Shown piece after piece: positions 42,660-51,086 of a DNA stretch of 64,000 nt. Below the pieces are notes generated by a model that worked only from the letters and a program-made list of their open reading frames with translations, searched no databases and had not been told where the DNA came from. Source of the stretch: Streptomyces sp. CNH099 (GTDB lineage Bacteria; Actinomycetota; Actinomycetes; Streptomycetales; Streptomycetaceae); assembly GCA_000514715.1 (NCBI GenBank), contig KI911459.1, positions 553,594 to 617,593 on the forward strand, given 5' to 3'. The first letter of the stretch is position 1, and every line of letters begins with the position of its first letter. A program made the position numbers and the translations under genes.

Positions 42660-42930
42660 CCGGGGGCCGGGCCGGGGCCGGCCGGGGCCGGCCGTGGCCG
42701 ACCCGCGGCGGTCGGTGACCTTCGGGGACATCCCCGAGGAATACCTCCGGTTGGACGCGGCATACTGATTCGTAAGCAACCCGGTCGAACCTGCCGGGTG
42801 GCCGCGGCGGTTCCCCGGCTACTGCCCCCGCGGCGACTCCGGCCGGCTCCCTCCGCTACCCGGGACCGAGGTCACGGGCGTGGCCGCCCGCACCAGGGGC
42901 GCGCACGCGGGAGCGGAGGTGGAGCCGCGG
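42660..42930. other. Intergenic region before the phosphotransferase gene
   Basis: The first 40 bp are a GGGGCCGGCC-type low-complexity run. An AT-richer section around 42740-42775 includes GCATACT, a possible -10. CCCGG and CCGGG arms flank a TCGAAC loop near 42781, which resembles a T-arm, but no acceptor, D or anticodon arm can be built around it. I see no gene here. Confidence 0.5.
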
Positions 42931-45174
42931 ATGGCGACAGAAACGGAGCGTACGGCGGGGGCGGCGCGTACGGGAGAAGCCGGGGGCGCGGGGTGGCCGG
43001 CGGTACTCCCGCTGCACGCCGGCGCCGCCCGGGAGCGGGACCGCGCCGGCGGCAAGGCCGCCAACCTCGCGCGCGCCGCCGCCGCGGGGCTGCCCGTCCT
43101 CCCGGGCTTCGTGCTCACCGACCCCGCGCTCGCCCCCGGCGCCCCCGCCGGCACCGACGCGCTGCGCGCCGCCTGGCGGGACCTCAGCGAGGCCGGCCGG
43201 CGGCCGCTGATCGTGCGGTCCTCGTCCGCGTACGAGGACGCCGCCGACTCCTCGATGGCCGGCTGGTACGAGACCGTGCCCGACGTCCGCGGCTGGGAGG
43301 ACTTCGCCGCCGCCGTGCGCCGCGTCCTCGACTCCGCCGCCCGCGTGCTCGTCGGACCCGCCGCCGCGCCCCGCGAGGCGCCGCGGCGGTCCGGGGCGCC
43401 CGGACATCTGGCCGTCCTCGTGCAGCCGATGCTGCGGGCCGCGGCCGGCGGCGTCATGTTCGGCGCCGACCCCGTCGCGGGACGGCACGACCGGCTGCTG
43501 GTCAGCGCCGTCGACGGCGGCCCGGACAGCCTCGTGGACGGCACCGCCCAGGGCGTCCGCTACCAGCTGACCCGCCGCGGCCGGCGCGTCGCCGTCGACC
43601 CCGCGGAGCCGCCCGGCGCGGGGCTCCTCGGCCGCGGCCGGCTGGTCCGGCTGGCGGAGCTGGCCCGCCGGACGGAGCGGGTCTTCGGCGGGCCGCAGGA
43701 CGTCGAGTTCGGCTTCGACGACGGCGGCCGGCTGTGGCTCTTCCAGTCCCGGCCGATCACGGCGATGCCTCCGCGCCCGCCCCGCACCGCCCGGCTGCTG
43801 GGCCCCGGCCCGGTCGCCGAGACCTTCCCCGCGGTGCTGCAGCCGCTGGAGGAGGACCTGTGGCTCGTGCCCATGTCGCACGGCCTGACCGTGGCCCTCG
43901 ACGTCGCCGGCACCGCCCCCCGTCGGCAGCTGCGCAGACTGCCCGTCGTCACCGCCGTCGACGGCCGCGCGGCGGCCGACCTGCGGCTGCTCGGCGCGGT
44001 GCGGTCCGCCCATCCCGTACGGGACTTCGTCAACCCGCTGCGCGGCGCCCGGCTGCTCGGCGCGGCCTGGCGCGTGGGGCGGCTGCGCACCGCGCTGCCC
44101 GCGCTCGCCCGTGACCTCATGGCCGAGGTCGACGAGCAGCTGGCCGGGCTGCCCGAGCCGGCGTCGCTGGCCGGCGGCCGGCTGCTGGACGCCGTCGGCT
44201 GGGGACGCACCGTGCTGTCCGCGCTGCACGCCCAGGAGTCGCTGGCCGGCGCGCTGCCCGGCGCGGGCGCCGGGACCACCGCGGCGGGCGAGGCGCTGGC
44301 CGTGCTCGCGGAGGCCGAGCGGCAGGCCGACCAGCATCACGCCCGCGACGACGCCGAGTCGATAGCCCGGGACCCGGTGCTGCTGGCGCTGCTGCCGCCG
44401 GCGCTCGGCGCGCTGCCGGCGCTGCCCCGGCGCGTCCGGTGGCGCGGGGTGCCGCACGGGGTGGGCGCCCTGCCCGTGCGCGAGGGGCTGCGGCTGCGGA
44501 TCCGGTGGGTGCAGGAGATGCAGAGCCGGGTCGTCGCGGAGCTGGCGGAGCGGCTGGCGGCGGCGGGCGCGCTGGACGAGGCGGCGCGGGTGGCGCTGCT
44601 GCGGTGGCCGGAGCTGGTCGCGGTCGCGGACGGCCGGGGCCTGCCCCGGGATTTCGCGGAGCGGCTGCCGCGGCCGGAGCGGCTGGTGCTGCCCGCCGCG
44701 TTCCGGCTCGCCGGCGGGCGGCCCGTGGCGGAGCCGCGGGACCTCCCGGACGGCGGCGCCGGGGCGGCGGGCGGCGGGCAGGGCGCGGGCGGCGGCAGCG
44801 GCGCGGGGGTGGCCTGGGACGGGTCGGGGGAGCGGCCCCGGGCCGCGGTGCTGGTGGTGCCGGTGCTCGACCCGGCGCTCGCGCCGCGGCTCGCCGGGCT
44901 CGCCGGGCTGGTCGCGGAGACCGGCAGCGCCCTGTCGCACCTGGCGGTGCTGGCCCGGGAGTACGGGGTGCCCACGGCGGTGGGCGTGCCGGGCGCGGTG
45001 GGGCGGTTCCCGCCGGGCACGGCGCTGACGGTGGACGGCACGACCGGTGCGGTGGCGGCCGCCGGCACCGGCGGCGCGGACGGCGAGGACGGCGCGGCCG
45101 GTGCCGGCGGTGCGGACGGCGGCGCCGGCACGGCCCACGGCGGCAGCCGCGAGGCGGCGGGGGAGGCGGCGTGA
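42931..45174 (+). CDS. PEP/pyruvate-binding phosphotransferase-like protein of unknown substrate
   Basis: A 747-aa protein, ATG at 42931 with GGAG seven bases upstream (an upstream GTG at 42880 is possible). The N-terminal PPDK_N ATP-grasp domain is shown by RDRAGGKAANLARAAAAGLP, VRSSSAYEDAADSSMAGWYE and DVEFGFDDGGRLWLFQSRPI. A long middle region (about 330-610) is helical and unlike the PEP TIM barrel. The C-terminal swivelling domain has GSALSHLAVLAREYGVPTAVG with phospho-carrier His670. This layout (ATP domain, acceptor domain, His domain, no PEP barrel) resembles rifampin phosphotransferase. The protein could therefore transfer a phosphate to a small molecule with AMP and Pi as products. 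The Gly/Ala-rich stretches near 610-635 and at the C-terminus are disordered. It overlaps the next gene by GTGA. Confidence 0.78.
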   Translation: MATETERTAGAARTGEAGGAGWPAVLPLHAGAARERDRAGGKAANLARAAAAGLPVLPGFVLTDPALAPGAPAGTDALRAAWRDLSEAGRRPLIVRSSSAYEDAADSSMAGWYETVPDVRGWEDFAAAVRRVLDSAARVLVGPAAAPREAPRRSGAPGHLAVLVQPMLRAAAGGVMFGADPVAGRHDRLLVSAVDGGPDSLVDGTAQGVRYQLTRRGRRVAVDPAEPPGAGLLGRGRLVRLAELARRTERVFGGPQDVEFGFDDGGRLWLFQSRPITAMPPRPPRTARLLGPGPVAETFPAVLQPLEEDLWLVPMSHGLTVALDVAGTAPRRQLRRLPVVTAVDGRAAADLRLLGAVRSAHPVRDFVNPLRGARLLGAAWRVGRLRTALPALARDLMAEVDEQLAGLPEPASLAGGRLLDAVGWGRTVLSALHAQESLAGALPGAGAGTTAAGEALAVLAEAERQADQHHARDDAESIARDPVLLALLPPALGALPALPRRVRWRGVPHGVGALPVREGLRLRIRWVQEMQSRVVAELAERLAAAGALDEAARVALLRWPELVAVADGRGLPRDFAERLPRPERLVLPAAFRLAGGRPVAEPRDLPDGGAGAAGGGQGAGGGSGAGVAWDGSGERPRAAVLVVPVLDPALAPRLAGLAGLVAETGSALSHLAVLAREYGVPTAVGVPGAVGRFPPGTALTVDGTTGAVAAAGTGGADGEDGAAGAGGADGGAGTAHGGSREAAGEAA

Positions 45175-46058
45175 GGTACGCGGCGTACATCTTCGGCGGA
45201 CTGTCCGGCGCCGCCGCGGCCGGCTACTTCGTGCTCTACCTCCACCGCTGGGAGTGGCAGCGCGCGCTCATCAGCGGCGTGCTGCTGCTGGCGATCGAGG
45301 TGCTGCTCGTCGGCATCGCGCTCTACGCCCGCGTCTCCCGGCTGGAGCGCGAGGTCGCCGACGGCCGCGACCGCACCGAGGAGATCCTGCGCGGCCTGCA
45401 GCGCGCCCGGCCCGAGCCGTCCCAGCGGTTCCGCTGGCTGGCCGGCCCGCGCCCGGACGGCACGGACCGCACGTACGTCTTCGTGCCGGTGCTGATGGCC
45501 GCCGGCGCGGCGCTGTCGGCCGCCGCCTGGGCGGTGCAGAAGGTCGCCGCCGCCACCGTCCGCCCCGCCGACCGCCGCACGGCCGCCCGCCTCGCCGGGC
45601 TCGCGGCGCCGCCCGGCGGCATGGGGCGCGCGGAGCCGCTGGAGTCCCGGCCGGCGGTACGGCGCCCGCCCCGGGTCCGTACGCTCGTCGTCGCCGTACT
45701 GGCCCTGGCCGCCCTGGTCTTCGGACTCGGCCGGCTCGCGGACGCCACCCAGACCCGGCCCGGGAAGAGCCCGGACGCCGCGGCGACGGCGGTCGTCTAC
45801 GAGGTCACCGTGCGCGGCACCGACGACGCCGCGGCGGGCCGGATGGCCGCGCGGGACCTGTGGGAGAGCTGCCGCCGCTCGACCCGGGTCCCCGCGCGCC
45901 ACGCCGCGCTGAGCAGGCTGGAGGGCGCCATCTGGGTGGGCAGCGTCCGCCCGGCCCTCGGCGACCACGACCGCATGCGCCTGCGCGGCTGCCTCGACGA
46001 CGCCATCGCCCAGCGCGCGACGGCCAAGGTGCTGGGCGACGGGCAGCTCGGCGGCTGA
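45171..46058 (+). CDS. Four-helix membrane protein, partner of the phosphotransferase gene
   Basis: A 295-aa protein, GTG at 45171 overlapping the previous stop. Hydrophobic segments lie at about residues 3-22 (AAYIFGGLSGAAAAGYFVLY), 33-52 (ISGVLLLAIEVLLVGIALYA), 101-121 (YVFVPVLMAAGAALSAAAWA) and 168-186 (TLVVAVLALAALVFGLGRLA). The last is followed by a C-terminal soluble domain of about 100 residues with two Cys (WESCRRSTR, RLRGCLDDAI). I do not recognise the family. Tight coupling suggests it works with the phosphotransferase-like protein, perhaps by holding it or its substrate at the membrane. Confidence 0.72.
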   Translation: MRYAAYIFGGLSGAAAAGYFVLYLHRWEWQRALISGVLLLAIEVLLVGIALYARVSRLEREVADGRDRTEEILRGLQRARPEPSQRFRWLAGPRPDGTDRTYVFVPVLMAAGAALSAAAWAVQKVAAATVRPADRRTAARLAGLAAPPGGMGRAEPLESRPAVRRPPRVRTLVVAVLALAALVFGLGRLADATQTRPGKSPDAAATAVVYEVTVRGTDDAAAGRMAARDLWESCRRSTRVPARHAALSRLEGAIWVGSVRPALGDHDRMRLRGCLDDAIAQRATAKVLGDGQLGG

Positions 46059-46302
46059 AAAAACCCGCCGGTCATTACCGGTAGTCGCCGTGCGACCGCA
46101 TTCGGGTCTTCCGGAATGCCCGGGGAAAGGCCGCGGTCAACTCCCGTGACAGTGCACATCCGAGTAGTGCGGACTACCCGGTCGCGCGGTGGACCGGGCG
46201 GCCGGAATCAGTAGTCTTCTGGCGGGGGATCGGCGCCGTCCGCGGACGCTCTGCATTTTCCCTCGAATTGGCCGAAGTTTTAAAGAAACTTGAGAGAGGG
46301 AG

Positions 46303-47874
46303 ATGCGCACCATGACGACACGAAGACGCCCCCCGGCCGCCGGATCCGCACCCCGCCGCAGGTCGGTACTGCTCGGCGGGATCGGCGGCGCCTCGACCGC
46401 CGCCCTGGCGGCCCTGGGCCACACCGGCTCGGCGGCCGCCGCCGAGCCGGCCGGACAAACGGCGGCGGACGCCGCCGACTTCGACTTCGACACCGGAAAC
46501 TTCGTACGCGATCTGATCGCCCGCTTTCGTCCCGCAGAGGACGTCTACGGGCCCATGGACGTCACGGTGCTCCACCGTTTCATCCATTTGTCGACCGCCG
46601 CGTGGTTCGACGCGATGGCGCCCTATCACCCGACGGCGGTGGGCGTGTACTCCCGTATCCGCCGCCGCCCCGCGGGCGAGTCCACGACCAACCGGAACAA
46701 GAACATCGCCGCACTGCACGCCAATTACCAGGTGATCAAAGGCGTGGAGCCGGGCCGGAAAACCGCCTTCCACGACCTCATGGTCGCCGTCGGCCTGGAC
46801 CCCGACGACGAGTCGGAGAACCCGACCAGCCCCGTCGGCATCGGCAACCTGGCGGGCCGGGCCGTTCTCGCCCGTACGGCACACGACGGCATGAACCAGC
46901 TCGGCGACGAGGGCCGCACCTACAACGGCCGGCCGTACGAGGACTACACCGGCTACCGCCCGGTCAACTCCGCGTACGGGCTGACGCACCCGTCGCGCTG
47001 GCAGCCGAACCTGGGCACCCACAACCGCCGCCTCGCCGGGAACGCGGGCGACAAGGGGATCTTCGCCGTCCAGGCGTTCGTCACCCCGCAGCAGCGCCTG
47101 GTCCGGGCGCACACCTTCCGGGACCCCGGGCGCTTCGGGCTCGCCCCGCCCGAGTTCAGCGACCACACCCGGCCGCGGGAGTACAAGCGCGCGGTGGACG
47201 AGGTCCTGGCGGCGTCGGCCGCGCTGACCGACGAGCAGAAGGTGAAGGCGGAGGTCTTCGACAACAAGTTCCTCGGTGTCGGCATCTCCGTGGGCGCCGC
47301 GGCCCAGGCGCACGGCGAACTGGACCTCGACGACCTGGTCCACCTCCTCTTCGGCAGCACCGTCGCGATCTTCGACGCGCTCGTCGCGGTCTGGCACCAC
47401 AAGACCCGGTACGACGCCGTACGGCCGTTCAGCGCCGTCCGCCACGTCCACGGCCGCCGGCGGGTCACCGCCTGGGGCGGCCCGGGCAAGGGAACGGTGC
47501 ACGACATGCCCGGCGACGAGTGGACGAGCTACCTCAACGTCGGCGACCACCCCGAGTACCCCTCCGGCTCCGCGTGCGTCTGCGCGGCGCAGGCGCAGGC
47601 GACGCGGCGCTTCTTCGACGACGACGTCCTGGACTGGACGTTCCGGGCCCCGGCCGGCTCGACGCTGGTCGAGCCGGGGCTCACCCCCGGGGACGACCTC
47701 GCGCTGCACTGGGGCACGTGGACGGACTTCGTGCGGGACTGCGCGGACAGCCGGACGTGGGGCGGGGTGCACTTCCTGAAGACCGCGGAGCGGTCCATCC
47801 CGTTCGGCGAGCAGTTCGGGGACCTGGCCTACGAGTTCGTGCAGCGGCACGTCCGGGGCGAGGCCGGGGGCTGA
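46303..47874 (+). CDS. Vanadium haloperoxidase/PAP2-related secreted protein with PSGS motif
   Basis: A 523-aa protein. GAGAGGGAG precedes ATGs at 46303 and 46312, and the second has the better spacing. The N-terminus is twin-arginine-like (PRRRSVLLGGIGGASTAAL), so it is exported. The C-terminal domain carries the vanadate/phosphate-binding pattern: KTRYDAVRP (Lys367 to Arg374-Pro375, the KX6RP motif), PSGS (420-423) and SRTWGGVH (483-490, the SRX5H motif). The central motif is normally PSGH; here His is replaced by Ser423, which removes a catalytic acid-base. It may be a non-phosphatase, a variant haloperoxidase or a binding protein. It has its own promoter region of about 240 bp upstream and a strong terminator after it. 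Confidence 0.82.
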   Translation: MRTMTTRRRPPAAGSAPRRRSVLLGGIGGASTAALAALGHTGSAAAAEPAGQTAADAADFDFDTGNFVRDLIARFRPAEDVYGPMDVTVLHRFIHLSTAAWFDAMAPYHPTAVGVYSRIRRRPAGESTTNRNKNIAALHANYQVIKGVEPGRKTAFHDLMVAVGLDPDDESENPTSPVGIGNLAGRAVLARTAHDGMNQLGDEGRTYNGRPYEDYTGYRPVNSAYGLTHPSRWQPNLGTHNRRLAGNAGDKGIFAVQAFVTPQQRLVRAHTFRDPGRFGLAPPEFSDHTRPREYKRAVDEVLAASAALTDEQKVKAEVFDNKFLGVGISVGAAAQAHGELDLDDLVHLLFGSTVAIFDALVAVWHHKTRYDAVRPFSAVRHVHGRRRVTAWGGPGKGTVHDMPGDEWTSYLNVGDHPEYPSGSACVCAAQAQATRRFFDDDVLDWTFRAPAGSTLVEPGLTPGDDLALHWGTWTDFVRDCADSRTWGGVHFLKTAERSIPFGEQFGDLAYEFVQRHVRGEAGG

Positions 47875-47895
47875 CCGCCGCCGGGTGAGGCGGTT

Positions 47896-47928
47896 CCGCG
47901 GCCCGGCCGCCCGGCGGCCGGGCCGCGG
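47896..47928. terminator. Bidirectional terminator between the haloperoxidase-like gene and the HAD gene
   Basis: CCGCGGCCCGGCCG pairs perfectly with its reverse complement (14 bp) around a CCCGG loop, 22 bp after the plus-strand stop and about 100 bp after the minus-strand stop of the convergent gene. Confidence 0.8.
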
Positions 47929-48031
47929 GGGAGTGCGGGGCGGTGCGCCACCACGGCACCGCCCCGCGGGCAGCCGCCGCGCGCCGGCGCACCGCGCCCG
48001 TCACCCCGCGCCCGCCGCGCCGGTCACACGG

Positions 48032-48718
48032 TCACGCCGCGCCCGTGATCCACGCGAACGCCCGCTCCGCCGAGAACTCCCGCTGCCCGCCCCGGAACAC
48101 CAGCCCCGCCCCCGCGGCGACCGCCTCGTCCGCCTGCTCCGGCAGATACGGCACCGCCACGCACCGCATCCCGGCCCGGCGCGCGGCCTCCCAGCCCGGC
48201 GGCGCGTCCTCCACCACCGTGCAGTCCGCCGGCCGCACGCCCAGCCGCCGGGCCGCCGCCAGGAACACGTCCGGCTCCGGCTTGCCCCGCGCGACCTCCT
48301 CCGCCGAGACCAGCGTGGTGAACAGCCCGTCGAGCCCCGCCGCCGGGAGCACCGCCTCGATGGCGGCGCGCGAGGAGCCGGACGCCACCGCCGTCGGGCA
48401 CCCGGCCGCGTACAGCATCTCGGCGAGCTTCCGCATCTGCGGATACGCCTCCGTCGCCGCCCGCGCCAGCCGCACGTACTCCGCGTTCTTCTCCGCCAGC
48501 AGCTCCGCCACCGGCGCCGCCAGCCCGTACCGGGCGCGCAGCGTGCGCAGCGTCTCCCGGGTGCCCACGCCCAGGAACCCGGCGTGGTCCTCCCAGGTGA
48601 AGTCCGGGACGCCGTGCCGGGCGAGGACACGGCGCCCGGCCTCGTAGTAGTTCGGTTCGCTGTCGACGAGGGTGCCGTCGAGGTCGAAGACGACGGCGGC
48701 GGGACCGGTGGCGCTCAT
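48032..48718 (-). CDS. HAD family hydrolase (beta-phosphoglucomutase/GPP-like)
   Basis: A 228-aa HAD subfamily IA protein. Motif I is VVFDLDGTLVDSEP with both Asp, motif II is TAVASGSSR, motif III is RGKPEPDVF, and motif IV is CTVVEDAPPGWEAARRAGM. The cap of about 70 residues is helical. Such proteins dephosphorylate small sugar phosphates or act as phosphomutases; the substrate cannot be told. A second ATG lies four codons upstream (48730). Confidence 0.9.
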   Translation of the reverse strand: MSATGPAAVVFDLDGTLVDSEPNYYEAGRRVLARHGVPDFTWEDHAGFLGVGTRETLRTLRARYGLAAPVAELLAEKNAEYVRLARAATEAYPQMRKLAEMLYAAGCPTAVASGSSRAAIEAVLPAAGLDGLFTTLVSAEEVARGKPEPDVFLAAARRLGVRPADCTVVEDAPPGWEAARRAGMRCVAVPYLPEQADEAVAAGAGLVFRGGQREFSAERAFAWITGAA

Positions 48719-48766
48719 GCCGGCAAGCATGCCAAGGCCGGTGCGCCGCGGGCCGGGCGGGGCGGG

Positions 48767-49753
48767 TCAGCCGGTGACCGGGATCCCCGGGTTCACCAGG
48801 CCGCGGCCGCCGGTGACGGTGTTGCTGCCCGAGACCGTCACCGGGCAGCTCTGCGCGTCGTGGTTGGTGACGTGGATGGCGTACCGGTCCGGGCCCGTCG
48901 CGCCGCCGAGGTCGGACCTGTTGCCGCGGAACGTCGCGTTGCAGCCCCAGCCGTCCTGCACCTCGTGGGTCTGGTAGCCGTCGTTGGTCGTGCCGCGGCC
49001 GGTGTTGTCCTCGACCAGCACGTCGTTGCCCTTGATGTCGACCCACGAGTCGTCGTAGTTCGCGCCGGTCAGGCCGCTGCCGTCGAAGGTGTTGCCGATG
49101 ATCCGGGCGCCGGTGGTGCCTTCCTTGATGTCGATGTTCTCGCCGCCCACGCCGGGGCCGATCGTGTTGCCCCGGATCAGGATGCGGTCGCTGCGGTCGC
49201 CGGTGCCGCCCGCGCTGCCGACGTAGACGCCCTCGCCCATGCCGCGGCCGTCGTGCCCGGTGTCGTGGATGCGGGAGTCGGTGATCGAGCCGTCGGAGCT
49301 GGAGTTGCGGAAGTGCACGGCCTCCATGTCCAGGTCGTGCACGGTGACGGAGGCGATGTGCACGTGGTCGGCGTCGTCGAGCACGATGCCCTTCTGCCCG
49401 CCGGTGACCGTGAACCCGTTCAGGTTCCAGTGCGAGGCGCCGTCCAGGTGCAGCCCGTAGCCGCCGCCGGCGACCAGCACCGCGTCGGCGGAGCCGGTGA
49501 GGCTGGCGGGTGCGGCCGCGCCGCCGGAGGCGGTGATGTCGAAGTTGCCGCGGTAGGTGCCGTCGGCCATGCGGACCTCGTCGCCGGGGCCGGCGGCGGC
49601 GAGCGCCGCCTCCAGCTCGCCCGCGGTCGCCACGTCGATCACGTCGGCGGTGTCCGCGGGCCCGGCGGCGGCCGCGGTCTGGACGCCGCCCAGCAGGGCG
49701 GCGGCGGACAACAGAGTGCCCGCGATCCGGATGCTGCTCTGCGCTCCGTGCAT
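48767..49753 (-). CDS. Secreted right-handed parallel beta-helix protein
   Basis: A 328-aa protein, ATG at 49753 with GAGGAG nine bases upstream. The signal peptide is RIAGTLLSAAALLGGVQTAAAA. Repeating short strands (VHIASVTVHDLDMEAVHFRN, SSDGSITDSRIHDTG, DRILIRGNTIGPGVGGENID, GARIIGNTFDGSGLTGANYD) are typical of a PbH1 beta-helix with about ten turns. Such folds are carried by pectate lyases, epimerases and other polysaccharide-active proteins. No catalytic Arg/Lys set is certain, so the activity is open. Divergent from the lactonase gene. Confidence 0.85.
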   Translation of the reverse strand: MHGAQSSIRIAGTLLSAAALLGGVQTAAAAGPADTADVIDVATAGELEAALAAAGPGDEVRMADGTYRGNFDITASGGAAAPASLTGSADAVLVAGGGYGLHLDGASHWNLNGFTVTGGQKGIVLDDADHVHIASVTVHDLDMEAVHFRNSSSDGSITDSRIHDTGHDGRGMGEGVYVGSAGGTGDRSDRILIRGNTIGPGVGGENIDIKEGTTGARIIGNTFDGSGLTGANYDDSWVDIKGNDVLVEDNTGRGTTNDGYQTHEVQDGWGCNATFRGNRSDLGGATGPDRYAIHVTNHDAQSCPVTVSGSNTVTGGRGLVNPGIPVTG

Positions 49754-49939
49754 GTGCCGTCTCCTCACGTCCGGTGGTATCACGGTGCGCGGCCCCTGCG
49801 CGTACGGCATTGTCCAGCACTCCCGTCCGGTGCGGTACGGGACGTGTCGCCGGCGGCGTGCGGGAGTTGGCCGGACGGGCGGGAGATCGTCGGGTAGGGT
49901 CGCCCGGACCGGCCCGGACCTGCTGGAAGGAGAAAGCGC
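49754..49939. other. Divergent promoter region, beta-helix/lactonase
   Basis: A 186-bp spacer between two divergent genes. GGAAGGAG at the right end is the lactonase ribosome binding site. CTTTACGCGTACGGCATTGTC-like AT-rich patches near 49800-49815 may be promoter elements, but none is convincing. Confidence 0.35.
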
Positions 49940-50977
49940 ATGGGTGGATCGGTTCTGCGGGCCTGCGTCGGCTCGTTCTCCAGCGGTGGCGGCGCCGGGA
50001 TCACCGTCGCCGACGTCGCCCCGGACACGGGCGGCCTCGTCCCCCGGCACTCCACCGACGCCGTCCCCGACCCCTCGTTCCTCGCCGTCGCCGACGGCGG
50101 CCTGCTCTACGCCGTGAGCCAGACGGAAGGCGGGAGCGTCGCCGCGTTCCGGCTGACCGGCGACAAGCCCGAGCCGGTCGGCGACCCCGTGCCCGTCAGC
50201 GGCGACCACCCCACCCACCTCGCGCTCGCCGGCGGCCACGTCATCACCGCCAACTACGCCTCCGGCAGCTTCAGCACCGTCCCGATCACCGCAGGCGGCG
50301 CCCTCGCCGGCCCCGCCGCGCTGCTGCAGCACGAGGGCGGCGGCCCGGTCGCCGAGCGCCAGGAGGGCCCGCACGCCCACCAGGTCGTCCCCGACCCGAC
50401 CGGCGCCTGGATCCTCGGCGTCGACCTCGGCACCGACTCCGTGCTGGTGTGCGCCCTCGACGCCGACCGCGGGGCGCTTCGCCTCAACCACGAGGTCCGG
50501 CTGCGCCCCGGGACGGGCCCGCGCCATCTGGCCTTCCACCCCGACGGCCACCGCGTCTACGTCGCCTGCGAGCTGGAGCCCGTCGTCACCGTCTGCTCCT
50601 GGGACGCCGCCACCGGCACCCTCGAACCGCTCGCCGAGGCGCCGATGCTGACCGCCGAGCCGGCCGCCACCCCGTACGCCTCGGGCATCGTGGCCTCCCC
50701 GGACGGCCGCTTCTGCTGGACCGCCGTGCGCGGCCCCGACGTCGTCGCCACCCTCGCGCTCGACGAGGCGGGCGACGTCCGCGAGGCCGTCTCCGAGGTC
50801 CCCTGCGGCGGTGCCTGGCCGCGGGATCTCGCGATCAACCCGGGGGGCCGCCACCTCTACGCGGCCAACGAGCACTCCGGGGACGTCACCTGGTTCGAGA
50901 TCGACGCGGCGACCGGCACCCCGCGCCGCACCGGCTCGGCCGCGGTGCCGGCGGCCTCGTGCGTCGTGTTCGCCTGA
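49940..50977 (+). CDS. Lactonase family protein (6-phosphogluconolactonase-like beta-propeller)
   Basis: A 345-aa protein with a strong GGAAGGAG ribosome binding site. It is a seven-bladed propeller of the YbhE/Pgl family: DPSFLAVADGGLLYAVSQTE, HPTHLALAGGHVITANYASG, PHAHQVVPDPTGAWILGVDL, GTGPRHLAFHPDGHRVYVAC and WPRDLAINPGGRHLYAANEH are the repeating blades. Members hydrolyse 6-phosphogluconolactone or related lactones; the specific substrate is not established. No signal peptide, so cytoplasmic. Confidence 0.88.
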   Translation: MGGSVLRACVGSFSSGGGAGITVADVAPDTGGLVPRHSTDAVPDPSFLAVADGGLLYAVSQTEGGSVAAFRLTGDKPEPVGDPVPVSGDHPTHLALAGGHVITANYASGSFSTVPITAGGALAGPAALLQHEGGGPVAERQEGPHAHQVVPDPTGAWILGVDLGTDSVLVCALDADRGALRLNHEVRLRPGTGPRHLAFHPDGHRVYVACELEPVVTVCSWDAATGTLEPLAEAPMLTAEPAATPYASGIVASPDGRFCWTAVRGPDVVATLALDEAGDVREAVSEVPCGGAWPRDLAINPGGRHLYAANEHSGDVTWFEIDAATGTPRRTGSAAVPAASCVVFA

Positions 50978-51020
50978 ACCGGGCCGCCCGACGGCCCCGC
51001 ACCCGGTCCGTCACGCGGCG

Positions 51021-51046
51021 GAGCCGCCGGCGCGCGCCGGCGGCTC
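51021..51046 (+). terminator. Terminator after the lactonase gene
   Basis: A 26-bp perfect palindrome (arm GAGCCGCCGGCGC) 44 bp after the lactonase stop, followed by a pyrimidine-rich CCTTCCTCC. It also serves the convergent CbiX-like gene. Confidence 0.7.
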
Positions 51047-51086
51047 CCTTCCTCCCGTGCGGGGCGTACGCGCCGCCGCGTTCCCG

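Noticed and set aside
42660..42700. GGGGCCGGCC-type run as a CRISPR or satellite
   Set aside because: Unit length is irregular with no spacers; it is simple GC-rich low complexity.
42775..42800. Possible tRNA T-arm (CCCGG with a TCGAAC loop)
   Set aside because: The loop is nine bases, and no acceptor stem, D arm or anticodon arm fits around it on either strand.
46068..46081. Hairpin CCGGT-CATT-ACCGG after the membrane protein gene
   Set aside because: Only five base pairs; it may be a weak terminator but is too short to list as a feature.
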